Under the pieces are notes generated by a model. That model was not told the DNA's origin. It saw nothing but the letters and a program-made list of their open reading frames with translations, and made no database searches. Below, one piece after another: positions 24,366 to 35,993 of a stretch of 64,000 nucleotides of DNA. The stretch covers positions 1-64,000 of the forward strand of contig JAKCPI010007899.1 in the NCBI GenBank assembly GCA_023213315.1. The letters run 5' to 3'. Every line of letters begins with the position of its first letter. Within the stretch, counting starts at the first letter, position 1. Source of the stretch: Euborellia annulipes. Lineage: Eukaryota > Arthropoda > Insecta > Dermaptera > Anisolabididae. Both the position numbers and the translations under genes were made by a program.

Positions 24366-24420
24366 CCTAGTGAATTGTAAGTGAAGACAACTTCAACTTC
24401 TTCCTTCCTGTCGTTGATCT

Positions 24421-26098
24421 CATCTTAACAAACAAAAGGTCATTATTATCATTTTATTAACAAAAATGTAAAAATACCTGTTGTTTTTAATTCTAATAAC
24501 TTAATATTAAAATTTAATTTGAAAGAAAGAATAAATTAATATTTTTTTTAGAATGTGAAAAGATCAAATATAATATGATTTGGGTTTCGAACTAGGTGTG
24601 GAAGTCAATTAATATTTTGCCTGGAGCCAGTTGAGATCTCTGGGATATATAAGAAGAACCTGCCAAGTGCTTAAATGTGAATATAATTATTTAAGCAAGC
24701 TGAGATGTATACTCATTGATTAATCATTTTTTTTTAACTTTTATCGATTGGTTTGGATAATTTTAATAACACATGAAAAAAAATTTACTACAATATATTT
24801 TAACATCAGCTTTCCAGCTTTACTTCAATATAAACTTTAAAAAATATCAAATTTGATATATGTCCTAACATCCCTTTGCTGTTAAGCTCAGGACTAGTAG
24901 AACTTGTCAATTTCAGTCTTCAATTATCCCCAAGACTTCTCGAGATTGGAACAAACTTCCTGTGTCTATTTTTCCCTAAACCTACAATCTTCAAACCTAC
25001 ATATCTAATATCAAAAGGCTTCTTCTTTGATTTTTGTTCTTGAGTCTCGGGATATTTACTTATTTTTACCTGGTTGCATGTGACCACTGGTCATCATAGA
25101 CCTTAGGACCTTAAGCATCCGTTCTCAAACAAAAAAACACAATGAGAAATTCCCTTTGAATTGATATTCAGTCACGGTCATTAGAAAAATTAAAAGAAAT
25201 TTTATTTTTCTTAAGAATTTCTTGAGTTTCATTTCCTTAGCTGTTTAGCCACTCAAAAAAAATTTTTAATTCAAGAAAAAAAAAAAAAACAATAATATAC
25301 TTTTTAAGCTAGGGGATTTATCTTGCAATTGTTAGAATAATTTCTAACAAGGATCCAAACTCCAGAAATTATTAATACATTTTAGGTATTTTACTATTTA
25401 CATTTTCTGGACATAATTTAAAATTATAATAATTATAGCCAGAAGTGACTGAAAAAAATTTGTCTGACAAAAAAAAAAAGACAAATTTGGAACTTCCCTA
25501 TAGAAAATTCGTTTTATATTCTTTCAGAATATTTATTTATTATATAATTAAAAAATAATAAACTTGAAAATGTAATCCCAATTTTATTTAAGGATGATTC
25601 AAAGTTCTTTTTTTCTGTTTTTACTTTCTCTTACCCTATATATGAAATATATATTGTTTTATAATCAAACTTCGATTTATAATTTATTTTGATAAATATG
25701 TATTTTTATTATGGATAAAACATTAATTAATTAGATAAAAGGTGGCAATAATTGTATATTTTAGAAAAAGACAAATTAATAGAACGAAAAAAAGGAGCAA
25801 GGCAGGAGGAATGTTTTAATATTAGCAATTTGTTTTTAATTAATGTGTCTGCGACCAGAAGCTTGGCTACGTTTTACAAGGTTGGCAAGAAACGCAACGA
25901 GGTGCGTTGTGTTGTTAACTTCACAGCAGTACTTTCTTTTTCCCTGTCTTTGGTCTGTCTTGCTCTCTGGTTGTTGCCTGCTTGGCTCGTTTCTCTCCTT
26001 TTGTTCGGTTCAACACCGGTTTTTGGCCGCAATGGGCGCATCCTGGCCATGGAAGATTCTTAGCGCCGGCCAACGCCAGCATTCAAGTCTCCAATGCC
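24421..26098. other. unannotated DNA; R1 scrap at 25618-25652
   Basis: 25618-25652 is the R1 left end (TTTACTTTCTCTTACCC...). 25840-26060 is GC-richer and open in two frames on the plus strand (103 and 126 codons, overlapping and extending to 26223) with leucine-rich residues. I regard those as chance frames because both are equally open and neither shows splice sites or homology. Confidence 0.4.
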
Positions 26099-26150
26099 AT
26101 GGCCAATCAAAAGTTTATATATCCCAGTTGGAGAGGCGATATTTTTTGAC
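26099..26150 (+). promoter_or_regulatory. CCAAT/TATA promoter-like motif
   Basis: GGCCAATCA (about 26101) is followed by TTTATATATCCC (about 26114) at core-promoter spacing, at the downstream edge of a GC-richer patch. No coding exon is recognised downstream. The evidence is motif-only in an AT-rich sequence where TATA strings are common. Confidence 0.2.
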
Positions 26151-26621
26151 AAGTTCAAGCAACCAAAAAATTGCCAATACTCTTGTAATAATCAAGATAC
26201 GAATTCTCTGTTATCTATGTTAATAACCTCGATGCTTTTTTAAAGAGGCATGCAAGATACCAATTTATATATACTATCCATTTCAAAGCATTTAGACACG
26301 CTTTAAAGATAATTTTTGAAATTATAAAATATTCTCCCATTAAAATTTTTTTATAAACAGTATGTCTTAAAAATATATATCGAAAAGATTTTAGTCTGCA
26401 TCTATCTATTAAAGAATTTTATTTTTTCATTGTTAAAACATCATCATATTATATAAGCGTTTAATTTATTGAATGAAAAAAAAAATTAAGGAAAATTTCA
26501 ACAAAAAATATGAAAATTCTTTTATTTTTATCGTCTCAATAAATACAAAAAATTTCAATATTTGAAAAACTGGTGGAAAAACTCAAAAGTGTGTTTTATT
26601 TTGAATATTTATAAGTAAGAA

Positions 26622-26995
26622 ATAATTTAATAGTTAAAAGTAAACACACTAGGTTTAGTTTAAAAAAGGAGTTTTATTTTTGGATGTTAAAACATCATCA
26701 TCAGAACATATTACAAACTGAAACATTAACCAAAATAAAACTAAATCTAATGTGTTTACTTTTTTTAAAACCACTCCTCCTTGGTCATCGCCCTTTGAGC
26801 ATTTGACCATTACCTATGTAGTATTTAATAATATTTAATAAAAATAAAGAATTACTGAAAAATTAAAATAGAAAATAATTTAAAAGCTAACTCATCAACT
26901 TAGTTATTATTATAATATGTTTACTTTTAACTATTGTTAAATTATTTTAATTTAAAAATGTTTAAATTAGTGCCTACGGTGATTTATTTGGATTA
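26622..26995. mobile_element. inverted hammerhead locus, family R3 copy a
   Basis: The left arm, 26622 onward, reads AGTAAACACACTAGGTTTAG ... GATGTTAAAACATCATCATC. Its inverse is 26734-26763 (AAACTAAATCTAATGTGTTT). The downstream module TTTTAACTATTGTTAAATTA ... CTACGGTGATT (26925-26985) recurs at 52.94 kb. A third scrap (GTTAAAACATCATCATATT) is at 26428-26450. The TGATGTTTTAACATC hairpin is stem II of the hammerhead. Confidence 0.6.
26679..26704 (-). ncRNA. hammerhead core, GAAA mutated (HHR-D)
   Basis: Minus strand CTGATGA, T, GATGTT, TT, AACATC, then CAAA where GAAA is expected. Stem II is a perfect 6-bp GATGTT/AACATC helix. The G12 to C change should inactivate it. Confidence 0.5.
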
Positions 26996-27008
26996 TATAT
27001 TTATATTT

Positions 27009-27910
27009 TGTGCACCGTGCTTGTCACACCAGATTTTTTTTGTCGAGATATATTTAGTTTCCCATAGTACCTTAGTTAACTTGACCACTTGCAGTTCATG
27101 AGTAAAAAGTCAATTGATTCAAAATTTTCATAGGTTCTTTGTATTTTAAATGTTGACTGCTTGAAATATTGATAAACTATGGTTATTTTAATGTCATATT
27201 TGGAAATATAGAATCCTAAATAAATATAAAATTTCATAATTGGAATATTTTTTTTAAATGTGTAAAATGTTCCAAAGAGGACCCCCTTTTGAATTAACAT
27301 GCAAATCCAAAAGGGATTTAACATTGGCTCTATGGAAGGAAGAGCCGAAAAATGAATTTGAAAAATCTGAAATACTACATCAGTAAAGTGTATGTACTTC
27401 AAAAAATTTCCACGAAAAATTTTACTGATATACTTTTTAAAGAGCATCTAAAAAATAGTTGATTTATATGAATTTTAATCTAAAAAGAAAAATTTATATT
27501 CTGTTATCATGGTTCTTCCAACTTTTTCCTATGAAGTACAAGAGTAAAGTGCGCTTCAAAAGATTTCAAGGGCAAAATAAGAATATAGATTTTAAAGAGC
27601 ATCCAAAAAAATAATTGATTTATGAATTTTAAACAAAATCGTTAGAGCGAATTTTGAGAAAATAGGAAAAAAAAACTGAAAAAGTACATCAGTAAAGTAC
27701 TAGTACTTTTTGGCCTATTTTGTTTAAAAGCTTATTTTCACGAGTTAGAGGGTGCCTAACTTAAATATAAAATTTCAACCTCGTAGCTCATTTTATTGCG
27801 GGACCTACTTTTTTGGACTCAAGGGACATCAAAATCTCGACATCAAATTTTTGACATGATCGCAATACTTTCTCTATATATTTCATATATAGGGTAAGAG
27901 AAACTAAAAA
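27009..27910 (-). mobile_element. R1 dispersed repeat, copy e
   Basis: Reverse orientation. It opens with half of the terminal hairpin (GCTTGTCACACCAGATTTTT), carries the extra ATGTTGACTGCTTGAAATAT block shared with the 9.4-kb copy, then AAAGTACTAGTACTTTTTGG (27694-27714), and ends GGGTAAGAGAAACTAAAAA. The 123-codon minus frame inside it is an artefact of the repeat. Confidence 0.8.
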
Positions 27911-28427
27911 TTAATGATTCTTTGGATGAGTAAATAAGAGTATGGAAAACAAAATATTTGTCATTTAGTACGCTGTCACTTAAGAATATATATTTTTTAA
28001 ATAAAAATCAAATAATTTTATTTAAATTTTAATATAGGCCTATATTAATATTTAGAAAGAAACATGTAACATAACATAAAACTTCTGCTATTTTACAAAT
28101 GCCAGTGAATAAAATATATATATTAAAAAAATTATAGAATTCTAAAAAATTTAAATATATTTTATTTTAAAAGTAATTATCGGGAATAAATCTCTCTATA
28201 GATTAGCCTACATTAAAATTTGATATTTATTCAATTCTGCATACATCCAAAATACCACCCCCGCCCGGACAAATGCACCCCCTAGAGCGAGCCGTGGATT
28301 TAAGCAAAATATTTAGTAAAAAAAATGTAAAATTTTGAAAATTTATTATAAATGCTAATGGTGATTAATAAAAAAAAGAAAAATAATTCCCAGGTATTTT
28401 TATATTAAGCTAAGAAAAAGTAATTAA

Positions 28428-28943
28428 TAGGGATCGGATTTTCAGACAAAATAAAATATCAATTCAGACAAATTTAAAGATCATCTTTTAGACAAAATAA
28501 ATTATAAACAAACAAATTTATTTTTACCTGATTATTTTAAATCTTTCGAATTTCACCCAGTATTTTCCATACCACTTTAAATATATCTTAATAAAAGTAT
28601 ATTATTATTAAATTTTAAATATGAAAATAAATGTATTAATAAATATAATTTAATACATAGCTTAGTTTTTTAATTTTCTATCAAAATTTCAGTAGAAAGA
28701 AGAATTTTTAGTTTCTTTTTTTGCTTATTCAAACGAAAATTTTTACTTTTTTTGTATGATTAAGCAATAAAAAATTTGGATAATGTTGATTTTTAGGCAA
28801 AATATATTGAAATCAGCCAAAAATTCTTTGAATTCGGGTAAATAAAATTTAAATATGTTGATTGAAGTTTTTATTTAATTTGAAGTTAAAAAAAAAAGAA
28901 TTAAGAAACAAAAAAAGATGAAATAAGCAAAATCCGATCTCTA
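28428..28943. mobile_element. hAT-type MITE with 8-bp TSD
   Basis: The ends TAGGGATCGGATTTT and AAAATCCGATCTCTA are terminal inverted repeats. Identical octamers GTAATTAA flank the element (28420-28427 and 28944-28951). It is 516 bp with an A/T-rich non-coding interior. The 8-bp duplication supports hAT ancestry; the terminus TAGGGATCGGA differs from the CAGTGGCG type at 13.4 kb, so it is a different family. Confidence 0.75.
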
Positions 28944-31619
28944 GTAATTAAATACCAGATTCTGAAAGGCTAATTTCTTAAAACGCAAACAAAAAAAATG
29001 TATTTCTAAAATATTTAAATAAAATACTTTAGCCAATATAATGGATTTTAATTTCATTCATATTATAGCCTAAAAATTAAAATTTTTATTAAATTTGAAA
29101 TCATTTGTTTATAAAAAAATTTTATTTTTTATTATCTACTTTCAGAATCCAAGGTGTCTGATTATTTTCTTTTTTTCCTTAAATATTGGAAATTATTTTG
29201 CCTTTTTTATTTAATCTATTTAAATCACCATTACAATAAAATTTCAAACTTTTTTTTCAGACTTAATCACTAAAACTTTTGCCTAAAAAACAAATATTTT
29301 GCTTTCCATACCCTTCCCTTATTCACTCACCCCAAGATTCATTAATTTTTGACAACTTGTCGATACTATCTTTCCCGTTCGAATGCTATTTAGGTTATAA
29401 TTATAAATTAATATAAATATAAATTTAATAGGGATATTCTAATAGAAGACAGTGATATTGATTAAAAATTAAATGATCCCTTCAATTATCATTTCATAAG
29501 AAATCATTTGATTTATTATTGGTTGAAAAATTCGTGATCTTTTTTTGGATAAATGAAATTTATATTAGATAATGATTTTTTCTGTCAAAAATTTTGAATG
29601 TTGCTCTAATATAATTAAATCAATAAAAAAAAAAAAAAAAACTTCCAATTTCTATTATTAAAGATAGTCAAATAAAATCAATAAAAAATTGATTTAAAAA
29701 TTTATTAAGATAAATTAAATTTCAATAATTTATTAATTTTAGAAAGTTTCTTTTAATTTCAGATTAGATAACTATTTTTTTTTTCCTTATTAATGATTAT
29801 TTATGATATTTAATTTAAAATTCCCAGATGATAAATAAGACTACAGAAAAATAGAATGTCACATTTTAAAAAAAATAATAAATTTTAAAAATTGGAAAAG
29901 AAATAATTAGGATTTGGAGTTTTTACAGTTGTACACATTAATAAATAAATTATATTTTTTCTCGTTAATTCTGCTTTATACAATCACAAAGTGTGTCTCT
30001 AGATAGAAAAATCTTTGTGATTTCCACCAGGGAATGAGTGTCCAAAAACTCTGTATCAAATACAAATTAACCAGAAAATATAATTTGTTTATTAATTAGT
30101 ATATATATATATTTTAATTTTCCTGGAAAGTATAAGTTTTTTGAATATAATTTTTTTTTAATTGAAGCCTAGAATAATTTCAATCAAATTTCGCTCATTT
30201 TTGAAAAAATAAAATCTATCAGACTACATATAATAATAATAATAATTTTAAAATAAAATTGGGCGGGTAGTATGGAAATAAAACAAAATTTTGACTAGTT
30301 TTTTAAATAATAAAAATAGATTATTGATTATGTACCAAAAAATATGAATTTTAGTTAAATAAATGCCTAGTTATTTTTTTAAACGAAAGTCGAAAAATTT
30401 TCTGTTTTAAGTTTATAGAAAAAAATATCTTCCTTTTTTTGATAAAATAATTTTTATCCCTCTTTCTCTATTTTAGAATTAAAGGGATGCTTAGGAGTTT
30501 ATTTTTTTTTTTTAACAAATTTTGTATGTTTATTTTCTGGTGGTACCCTGGTTTATTTTGATAAAAACTTCATGACAGCTCATTTTTTTCCGAAGTGGAC
30601 TGCTATACATTAAAAGAAAGTCTAGAGAAAGTTTTATCGAAAATAAAATTACTTATTTTGCTTTAAAAAAATACTTGGTGTACACGTTGGAGACCATGAT
30701 TTTTTTAAAACAAAATTTTTTTTTCAACATCCATTTTTGAGAATTTGTTATTGATTTGATTTAAGGTGTCATTTTCAAAACGCCGACCCCTTAACGATGT
30801 CACTTTTTTTTATTAATATTTAAAATTGATTTTTAGAAGAGAAAATTAAATGACAAATGTCATTAAAATAAAATTTTATGAGATTGTAAGAAAAAAAATT
30901 TGCGAGGAATTTTTTATTATTAACATTATGAGGAACGGCAAGGCGTGTTTTTTTTTTGGATAAGAAAGAGGAGAGAAGGAGAAGAACATTCTACTAGTTG
31001 GCGAGGAAAAGAAAGAAAAGATATGGCAGAGGGAAGCCTAAAAGCCTGTTCTACGGTCCATTCTGTAAAGACTTCGTGAAGTCGAGACTTTAACAAATAC
31101 GAAGAGCCTCACAGAATGAAAAATCCAAGAAAATCGCGTTTGGTCGACCAGTTACGTCCCAAATAAGCTATGATTAAGCGCCCCTGGCCAACCAACTACT
31201 CTGAAAACGAGTCTCCAACTTTTTTCTATGGTGTTTTGTGAGCAAGGCCAGGAGGAAGGCTTGCTTCTGAGGACAAAGCGTCCAGCTCACCTGCCGACAT
31301 CTTCGGACCCTGATACAAACTTCCCACTAAAACCTAACACCAAAATAAAAATTAAAAATACTTACATTGAATTCGTTGTGTTCCAATATACAACAAAAGT
31401 CTTAGTACAGTTGCTCACTGTCGAGAGTAGCACAGTCTCAAATGAAATTAATAACACTAACGTCAAAAATGAGGTGAATCTTGTACAAGGCAATTTGGGG
31501 CGCATCGAGAAGCTCCCCGCACTTGCCATTATTGAGTTGTAACAAATAACAAAAAAAAAAAAAAAACAACCAACAAACCAAAACAACACCAACACAACAC
31601 TTTTTTTTTAGCACAGGAA
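28944..31619. other. AT-rich DNA, nothing recognised
   Basis: Poly-A at 29623-29641 and a TAA run at 30227-30245. 30950-31300 becomes purine-rich and then GC-balanced, leading to the promoter-like region. The 31228-31542 plus frame (104 codons) has no recognisable domain. Confidence 0.4.
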
Positions 31620-32130
31620 CTTGAATGCTGGCACGCGAATTCACACGGGCCTCCGGACTCGGCCGGAAGCCATAGCGCGGTCTTCGGTCGTACAAGACGT
31701 CCGAAAATAAGAATAAAAAAATAAACAAGCAAAAAAAAAAACAACACAAAAATAAACGTTAATTATATAAATAATGTAACACGGTCTGGCCGGAGTAAGA
31801 GACTGAAGTGAGTCGGATGGCATCCGGTGGCTGCTGTCTTGAGCCGCGTGGCGCTGCTAGGGAGCGCTGGCGTCGCGCCGCACTCTCTGATTGGCCAGAA
31901 GCCGGCGGAGGAGGGACAACTCTCTCCCTCTCCCTCTTCACATCGACTCTCCTCTTGCCTCTCAAGGAAACCTCACCAGTGTACGGTGCGTTAAGCATCT
32001 CCCTCAAGGTCGAATCTAAAAGTATAGATGAGGTACAACAGCAGCAAGTGCCGCCACCACATCGGTATCGACATCGTCAACCCCTAAATATTGACATTCA
32101 AATTAAATTGTTAATAAACGCATGTTAACA
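31620..32130 (+). promoter_or_regulatory. GC-rich island, possible promoter or first exon
   Basis: The most GC- and CpG-rich stretch of the first 57 kb (GCGTGGCGCTGCTAGGGAGC, GTCGCGCCGC at about 31848-31880). It is followed by CTGATTGGCCAG, an inverted CCAAT box, then a CTCTCTCCCTC pyrimidine tract, then GTGCGTTAAG at about 31986, a weak donor-like string. A plus-strand frame 31808-32128 is open for 106 codons. I cannot decide whether this is a promoter with an untranslated exon or a short coding exon. Confidence 0.35.
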
Positions 32131-32500
32131 ACCTATTAGCGGCCGACGATAAAATAATATTTCTATTAATTCACACAAATGTAATTTTTAAAATTTTATA
32201 ATTTGTACCAAAAATTGATGTAATTAATTTAAATAAAAAAAAGTCCATATTAAGATCAATCACTCTGGAGATCTTTGAATGAGAATATACATAGAAGTCA
32301 ACAAAAAAATTCTAATTTTAATGTTTTTCAAATGACAAAATTTGAAAAAAAAAAATAAATTTTTTGGCATATGAGGTATACTTGAAATATAATTGAAATA
32401 AATATTATCGCACGCTCTTAGATTATGAAAGAAACTCTTACTATCTCTCTCCTGAGAGAGAGGTTCAATAAAAAAAAATACAAAACAGTAAATAAAAAAA

Positions 32501-33276
32501 CCTGGTGTGATGGTTGTACATCACATAATTTTCTCTTATCTTCGGAAATTGAAAGTTGTGTTCTGTGCTTGTCACACCAGATTTTTTATGTCGACTTATA
32601 TTTAGTTTCTGCCTTTATATTAGAATTCAAGATGTAAAATTTTATAAGCATAGAAAAATGACGCCTCTGATGAAGTAGAAGAGTAAAGTCTACTTTAAAC
32701 AATTTTGAGGACAACATGTATATATACATTTTAAAGAACATCTAAAAAATAATTGATTTTTGAATTTTAATCAAAATCGTTGGATCGAATTTTGTGGAAA
32801 TCGAAAAAAATGCATTAGTAAAGTACTAGTACTTTTTGTCCGATTTTTTTCAAAAGCACATGTCAGTGAAGTACAGTGGGCGCCACAATTGAGTCCCCAC
32901 CTGGTAACTAGAGCCTTGAATATAGGTAAATAGTCTATGGTAAATATGAAATAATTTTAATGACCTATCATCTGTACCAGATTTTATTTTATCTTGTCGG
33001 TCATTAAAATTATTACACTATATACCATATATTAAACTCAAGGCTCTATCTCCCAGGTGGGGGCTTAATTGTGGCGCTGTACCTAACTTAAATATAAAAT
33101 TCCAACGGGGGGGGGCTCCTAGCTCTTTTCGTTCTTCAGATATTTTGTTCACAATCAACAAAACCCACTTTTTTGTACTCAGCGTATCTCAAAACGTGTT
33201 CCATCAAAATCTCTACATCGAATTTTTGACATAAATCTAATACTTTATATATATTACATAAATTAGGAAAGAGAAA
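32501..33276 (-). mobile_element. R1 dispersed repeat, copy f (interrupted)
   Basis: Reverse orientation. The hairpin 32501-32582 (CTGGTGTGATGG ... CTTGTCACACCAG) is followed by AGTACTAGTACTTTTTGTCC, then a nested 206-bp MITE at 32874-33079, and the rest of R1 to GGAAAGAGAAAATAA. Removing the nested element rejoins R1 at a TA. Confidence 0.75.
32874..33079. mobile_element. TA-flanked MITE (family R2), nested in R1
   Basis: The left end CAGTGGGCGCCACAATTGAG and the right end TTAATTGTGGCGCTG are inverted. Further in, CCCCACCTGG and CCAGGTGGGG, then GAGCCTTGA and TCAAGGCTC, also pair. TA is duplicated on both sides (32872-32873, 33080-33081), as expected for Tc1/mariner-type insertion. A second diverged copy at 47377 is also nested in R1. 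Confidence 0.75.
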
Positions 33277-33837
33277 ATAATTATTTGGCTTCCTCATCCC
33301 GTCAAACAAAAATTTTTCGCTCCTCAATTAAATGAATATAATTTTTCTAAAACATAAAAAATAGCCCGTGAGTATTTATCTTTAAATTTAAAGCTATTAT
33401 TATTATTATAAAATAATAAAAAGTTAGCACGCGAGATGACGAGAAAAGGGCATTTATTAATTTTACCTCGTAAGTTGGAAGGCCTTTCTCTTTCTTGAAT
33501 CTCATCTGAGTCTTCAATTGTCTTTCTTCTTTCTCTCTTCTTGATTCTCTAGCGTGAGAACCGAACCTTTTTTCCAATAATAAACACAGGGATCATTCGA
33601 ATATAACGGAAAATATTTTTTAACAAATTATTATTTTAAAACTATTTAATATAATATACTAGGATACAGAGAAAATAGTAGGGGAGGAGGACGTTAAAAT
33701 GGCAAAAAAAATTTGTTAAATTTTATGCTGTAAAAGACATTCAAAACATTCCTAACCCCTCTCCCCTTAAAAAAAAATCCTGGCCACTGGCCTTCTCTCC
33801 AGTGATCTTAAATAATTTTAAACAGTGGATTTGCGCA
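33277..33837. other. unannotated spacer
   Basis: Contains a CT-rich patch (33480-33560) that is open on the minus strand (KEERQLK-type charged residues). No gene recognised. 33670-33795 has G-rich and C-rich scraps like degraded hAT ends. Confidence 0.35.
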
Positions 33838-33978
33838 ATTAGTAATTAGTTTACAATTAGGAAGTTTTATTGCACTTAATGACCGAGGTATTATTTGTAG
33901 TATATTTAATAAAAAAAAAAAAATGGTTATTTTTATTTTTCAGCTTTATTGCAAACCGGCAACTGCTCTAGCATGCAG

Positions 33979-34006
33979 TTTCGGTCGGGTTATCCACCTA
34001 CTTCAG
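33979..34006 (-). ncRNA. hammerhead core, near-intact (HHR-H)
   Basis: Minus strand CTGAAGT (final A to T), A, stem II GGTGG...CCGACC (imperfect), GAAA, CTGC. The catalytic box has one substitution and stem III/U16.1 has decayed. Confidence 0.5.
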
Positions 34007-34293
34007 GCCAGGATAATGCTTTTTTAATAATACCCCTCTTCCTTAGAATAAGTCAGAGGTGATTTAGTTTGAAAGTAGAGGACGAATAAATTAATCAAAT
34101 TTTATTGACAGTTGGTCGAATCATGTTTTGACTTTTTACTATTTTCTTACCAATATCTCAATTTTATTTTAATATAAAATGGTGTTATATTTTTTCAATA
34201 TCGTTTTTTTTTAATTACATATAATATGAACAACTAATATTATAAGAATCAAAGTAAAATAAAATAAATTTTACTTAAAAACATTATTCCGGC

Positions 34294-34321
34294 CTAAAAA
34301 TGGTGGACAGCTCCACCGAAA
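34294..34321 (+). ncRNA. hammerhead core, box decayed (HHR-H')
   Basis: CTAAAAA in place of CTGAAGA (two G to A changes), then T, a perfect stem II GGTGG ACAGCT CCACC, GAAA, CGGC. The perfect stem shows what the opposite arm once had. Confidence 0.5.
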
Positions 34322-34446
34322 CGGCATGTTACCGCAGTTACCAGTCTGCAATAAAGCTGAAAAATAAAAGAACAATTTTTTGTATTAAATACATTACCAT
34401 TAATCATTATGTGCAATAAAATTTTCTAATTGTAAATTAAATAATT

Positions 34447-35004
34447 TATTTTTATTTTCTCTTACCTATATATGTTATTTTAAATCGAGAAAATATTGCA
34501 TTTATGTAAAAAGTTCGATGTCGATGAAAATACGTTAAGAGATCGTCTGGATCCAAAAAATGGTCTGTCTGTAAGAAGGAAAAGAGCTATAAAGTTGAAT
34601 TTTTATATTTAAGTTAGGTATTCCTCTTGAGAGGGGACAATAAGGTTTTAAATAAAATCGTCTAAAAAGTACTAGTACTTTACTGATGTACTTTTTCAGT
34701 TTTTTTCGATTTCCACAAAATTCGTTCTAACTATTTTGATTAAAATTCATAAATAAATTATTTTTTAGATACTCTTTAAAATATATATCTCCTTTTTGCC
34801 CTAATAATGGTTTGAATACACTTTACTCTTGAACTTGATAGAAAAGTTAGGAGACAGTTTCTATGTTAACAAAAATTTTTCTAAGTTTAAATTTTACATC
34901 TTGAATTATTTTATACTGCCGGGAACTAAATATGTGTCTACACAAAAAATCAGGTGTGACAAGACTTTCAATTATTGAAGGTAAGAGAAAGTTGTGTCAC
35001 ACCG
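34447..35004 (+). mobile_element. R1 dispersed repeat, copy g
   Basis: Forward orientation. It runs from TTTTATTTTCTCTTACC through AAAGTACTAGTACTTTACTG (34666-34690) to a shortened terminal hairpin (GGTGTGACAAG ... GTTGTGTCACACC). Confidence 0.8.
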
Positions 35005-35832
35005 GAATAATGTGTCTAATACTAACTAAATGATCTTAGTTTTTAATTTATTAATTTAATGATGTAATATAAAAATATTCAAATTATTTGTGATTTTGGA
35101 AAATCAGGAAGTGTCTAAAATTGCATTTATGATTGAAAAGAACATAATGCTAAACATGAATATGCACAATTTGAAAATTTCCTTCGTAAAACTTGTGATG
35201 AACGAGTTTAGTGGCACACCCGAATTTCTTTGTTTGCGCCAATACTATAGAAAGATTTCCTACTTTACCAATATCTAAATTACGAAAGGTATACATTTTT
35301 TTAATATATATATAATTATATATATAACTAAGCGTATTAGTGGAACCAATTCAAATATTTCAATTTCAACAAGCTTGTGAAATATCGAAAATTTTACATG
35401 ACTATTATGCTTTCTTTTACACTATTTATAAGACGGTAATAAAAGTGAAAATATCATAAAGAAATTTAATTGAAGAATTTTATATCCCCATTCTAAATTT
35501 ATTTCTGGAGATACCTCAAATTCATTTAAAATTCGTGAGAAAAACTCTTTGTTCTGATCTCGGCAAAAATCAATCAAATTATGTAAGCATATTTCGTAAG
35601 ATATATAAAGAATTTAATTTGAAATTACAAAACTTTATTACTCTTATTGTTTAATGATCACATAAACAAAACAAAGCCTCAATGGCCTAATTAAGTTGTC
35701 AATTATTATTTTATACAATTTTTAATTAATAATTAAAATTTTGCAATTCAATCTTACAAAAATCATTATTTGAATGTTTATTTTTTTTATTAATGGGAGG
35801 TAGGCAACCCAAATGACCAATTCTCTAATCTT
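35005..35832. other. AT-rich spacer
   Basis: No gene recognised. The plus frame 35090-35278 is low-complexity and unsupported. Confidence 0.4.
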
Positions 35833-35993
35833 CAGTAGGGATGGAAAAGTCGACTCGGACTTTAGTCAAGAATCGATCTTTTGCGAGTTAAAAAGTCGAC
35901 TTTCAGAAATGATTAATCGATTCCGAGAATCGGAAAATATCAAGTCGATTCCAAAATCGAAAATCGACTTTTCGAGCGCCTTTTCCATTCCCA
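35833..35993. mobile_element. hAT-like MITE rich in TCGACTTT repeats
   Basis: The left end TAGGGATGGAAAAG is inverted to the right end CTTTTCCATTCCCA. The interior contains several AAGTCGA/TCGACTT motifs in both orientations (GTCGACTCGG, AAGTCGACTT, CAAGTCGATT, AATCGACTTT). TNGGNATGGAAAAG ends are of hAT type. No clean target duplication was found. Confidence 0.55.

Larger units (their letters stand above)
23938..24420. mobile_element. inverted hammerhead locus with tandem centre (type C)
   Basis: The outer arms 23938-24045 and 24325-24420 are inverse copies. Reading inward from each side they share AACGACAGGA, then GAAGTTG, then AATTCAC, then the ribozyme. Inside these a second inverted pair (ACTTGTTCAAATTT at 24085 and its complement at 24246) encloses a 32-33-bp tandem array. 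It has the same left-minus/right-plus ribozyme layout as the other loci, but the arms have diverged, so it is older than the 19.3-kb palindrome. Confidence 0.65.
33838..34443. mobile_element. inverted hammerhead locus (type H)
   Basis: Arms of about 150-170 bp (33838-34006 and 34294-34443) are inverse copies. From the outside in they share AATTGTAAA-type sequence, TGCAATAAAA, TTTCAGCTTTATTGCA, then the ribozyme. The central 290 bp are unrelated A/T sequence. The locus abuts an R1 copy at 34447 with almost no gap. Confidence 0.7.

Noticed and set aside
27076..27447. 123-codon minus-strand frame
   Set aside because: Falls within R1 copy e; composition is A/T-driven and other copies interrupt it.
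31228..31749. overlapping 70-104-codon frames on both strands
   Set aside because: Mutually overlapping, poly-F/K rich, no splice or homology evidence.
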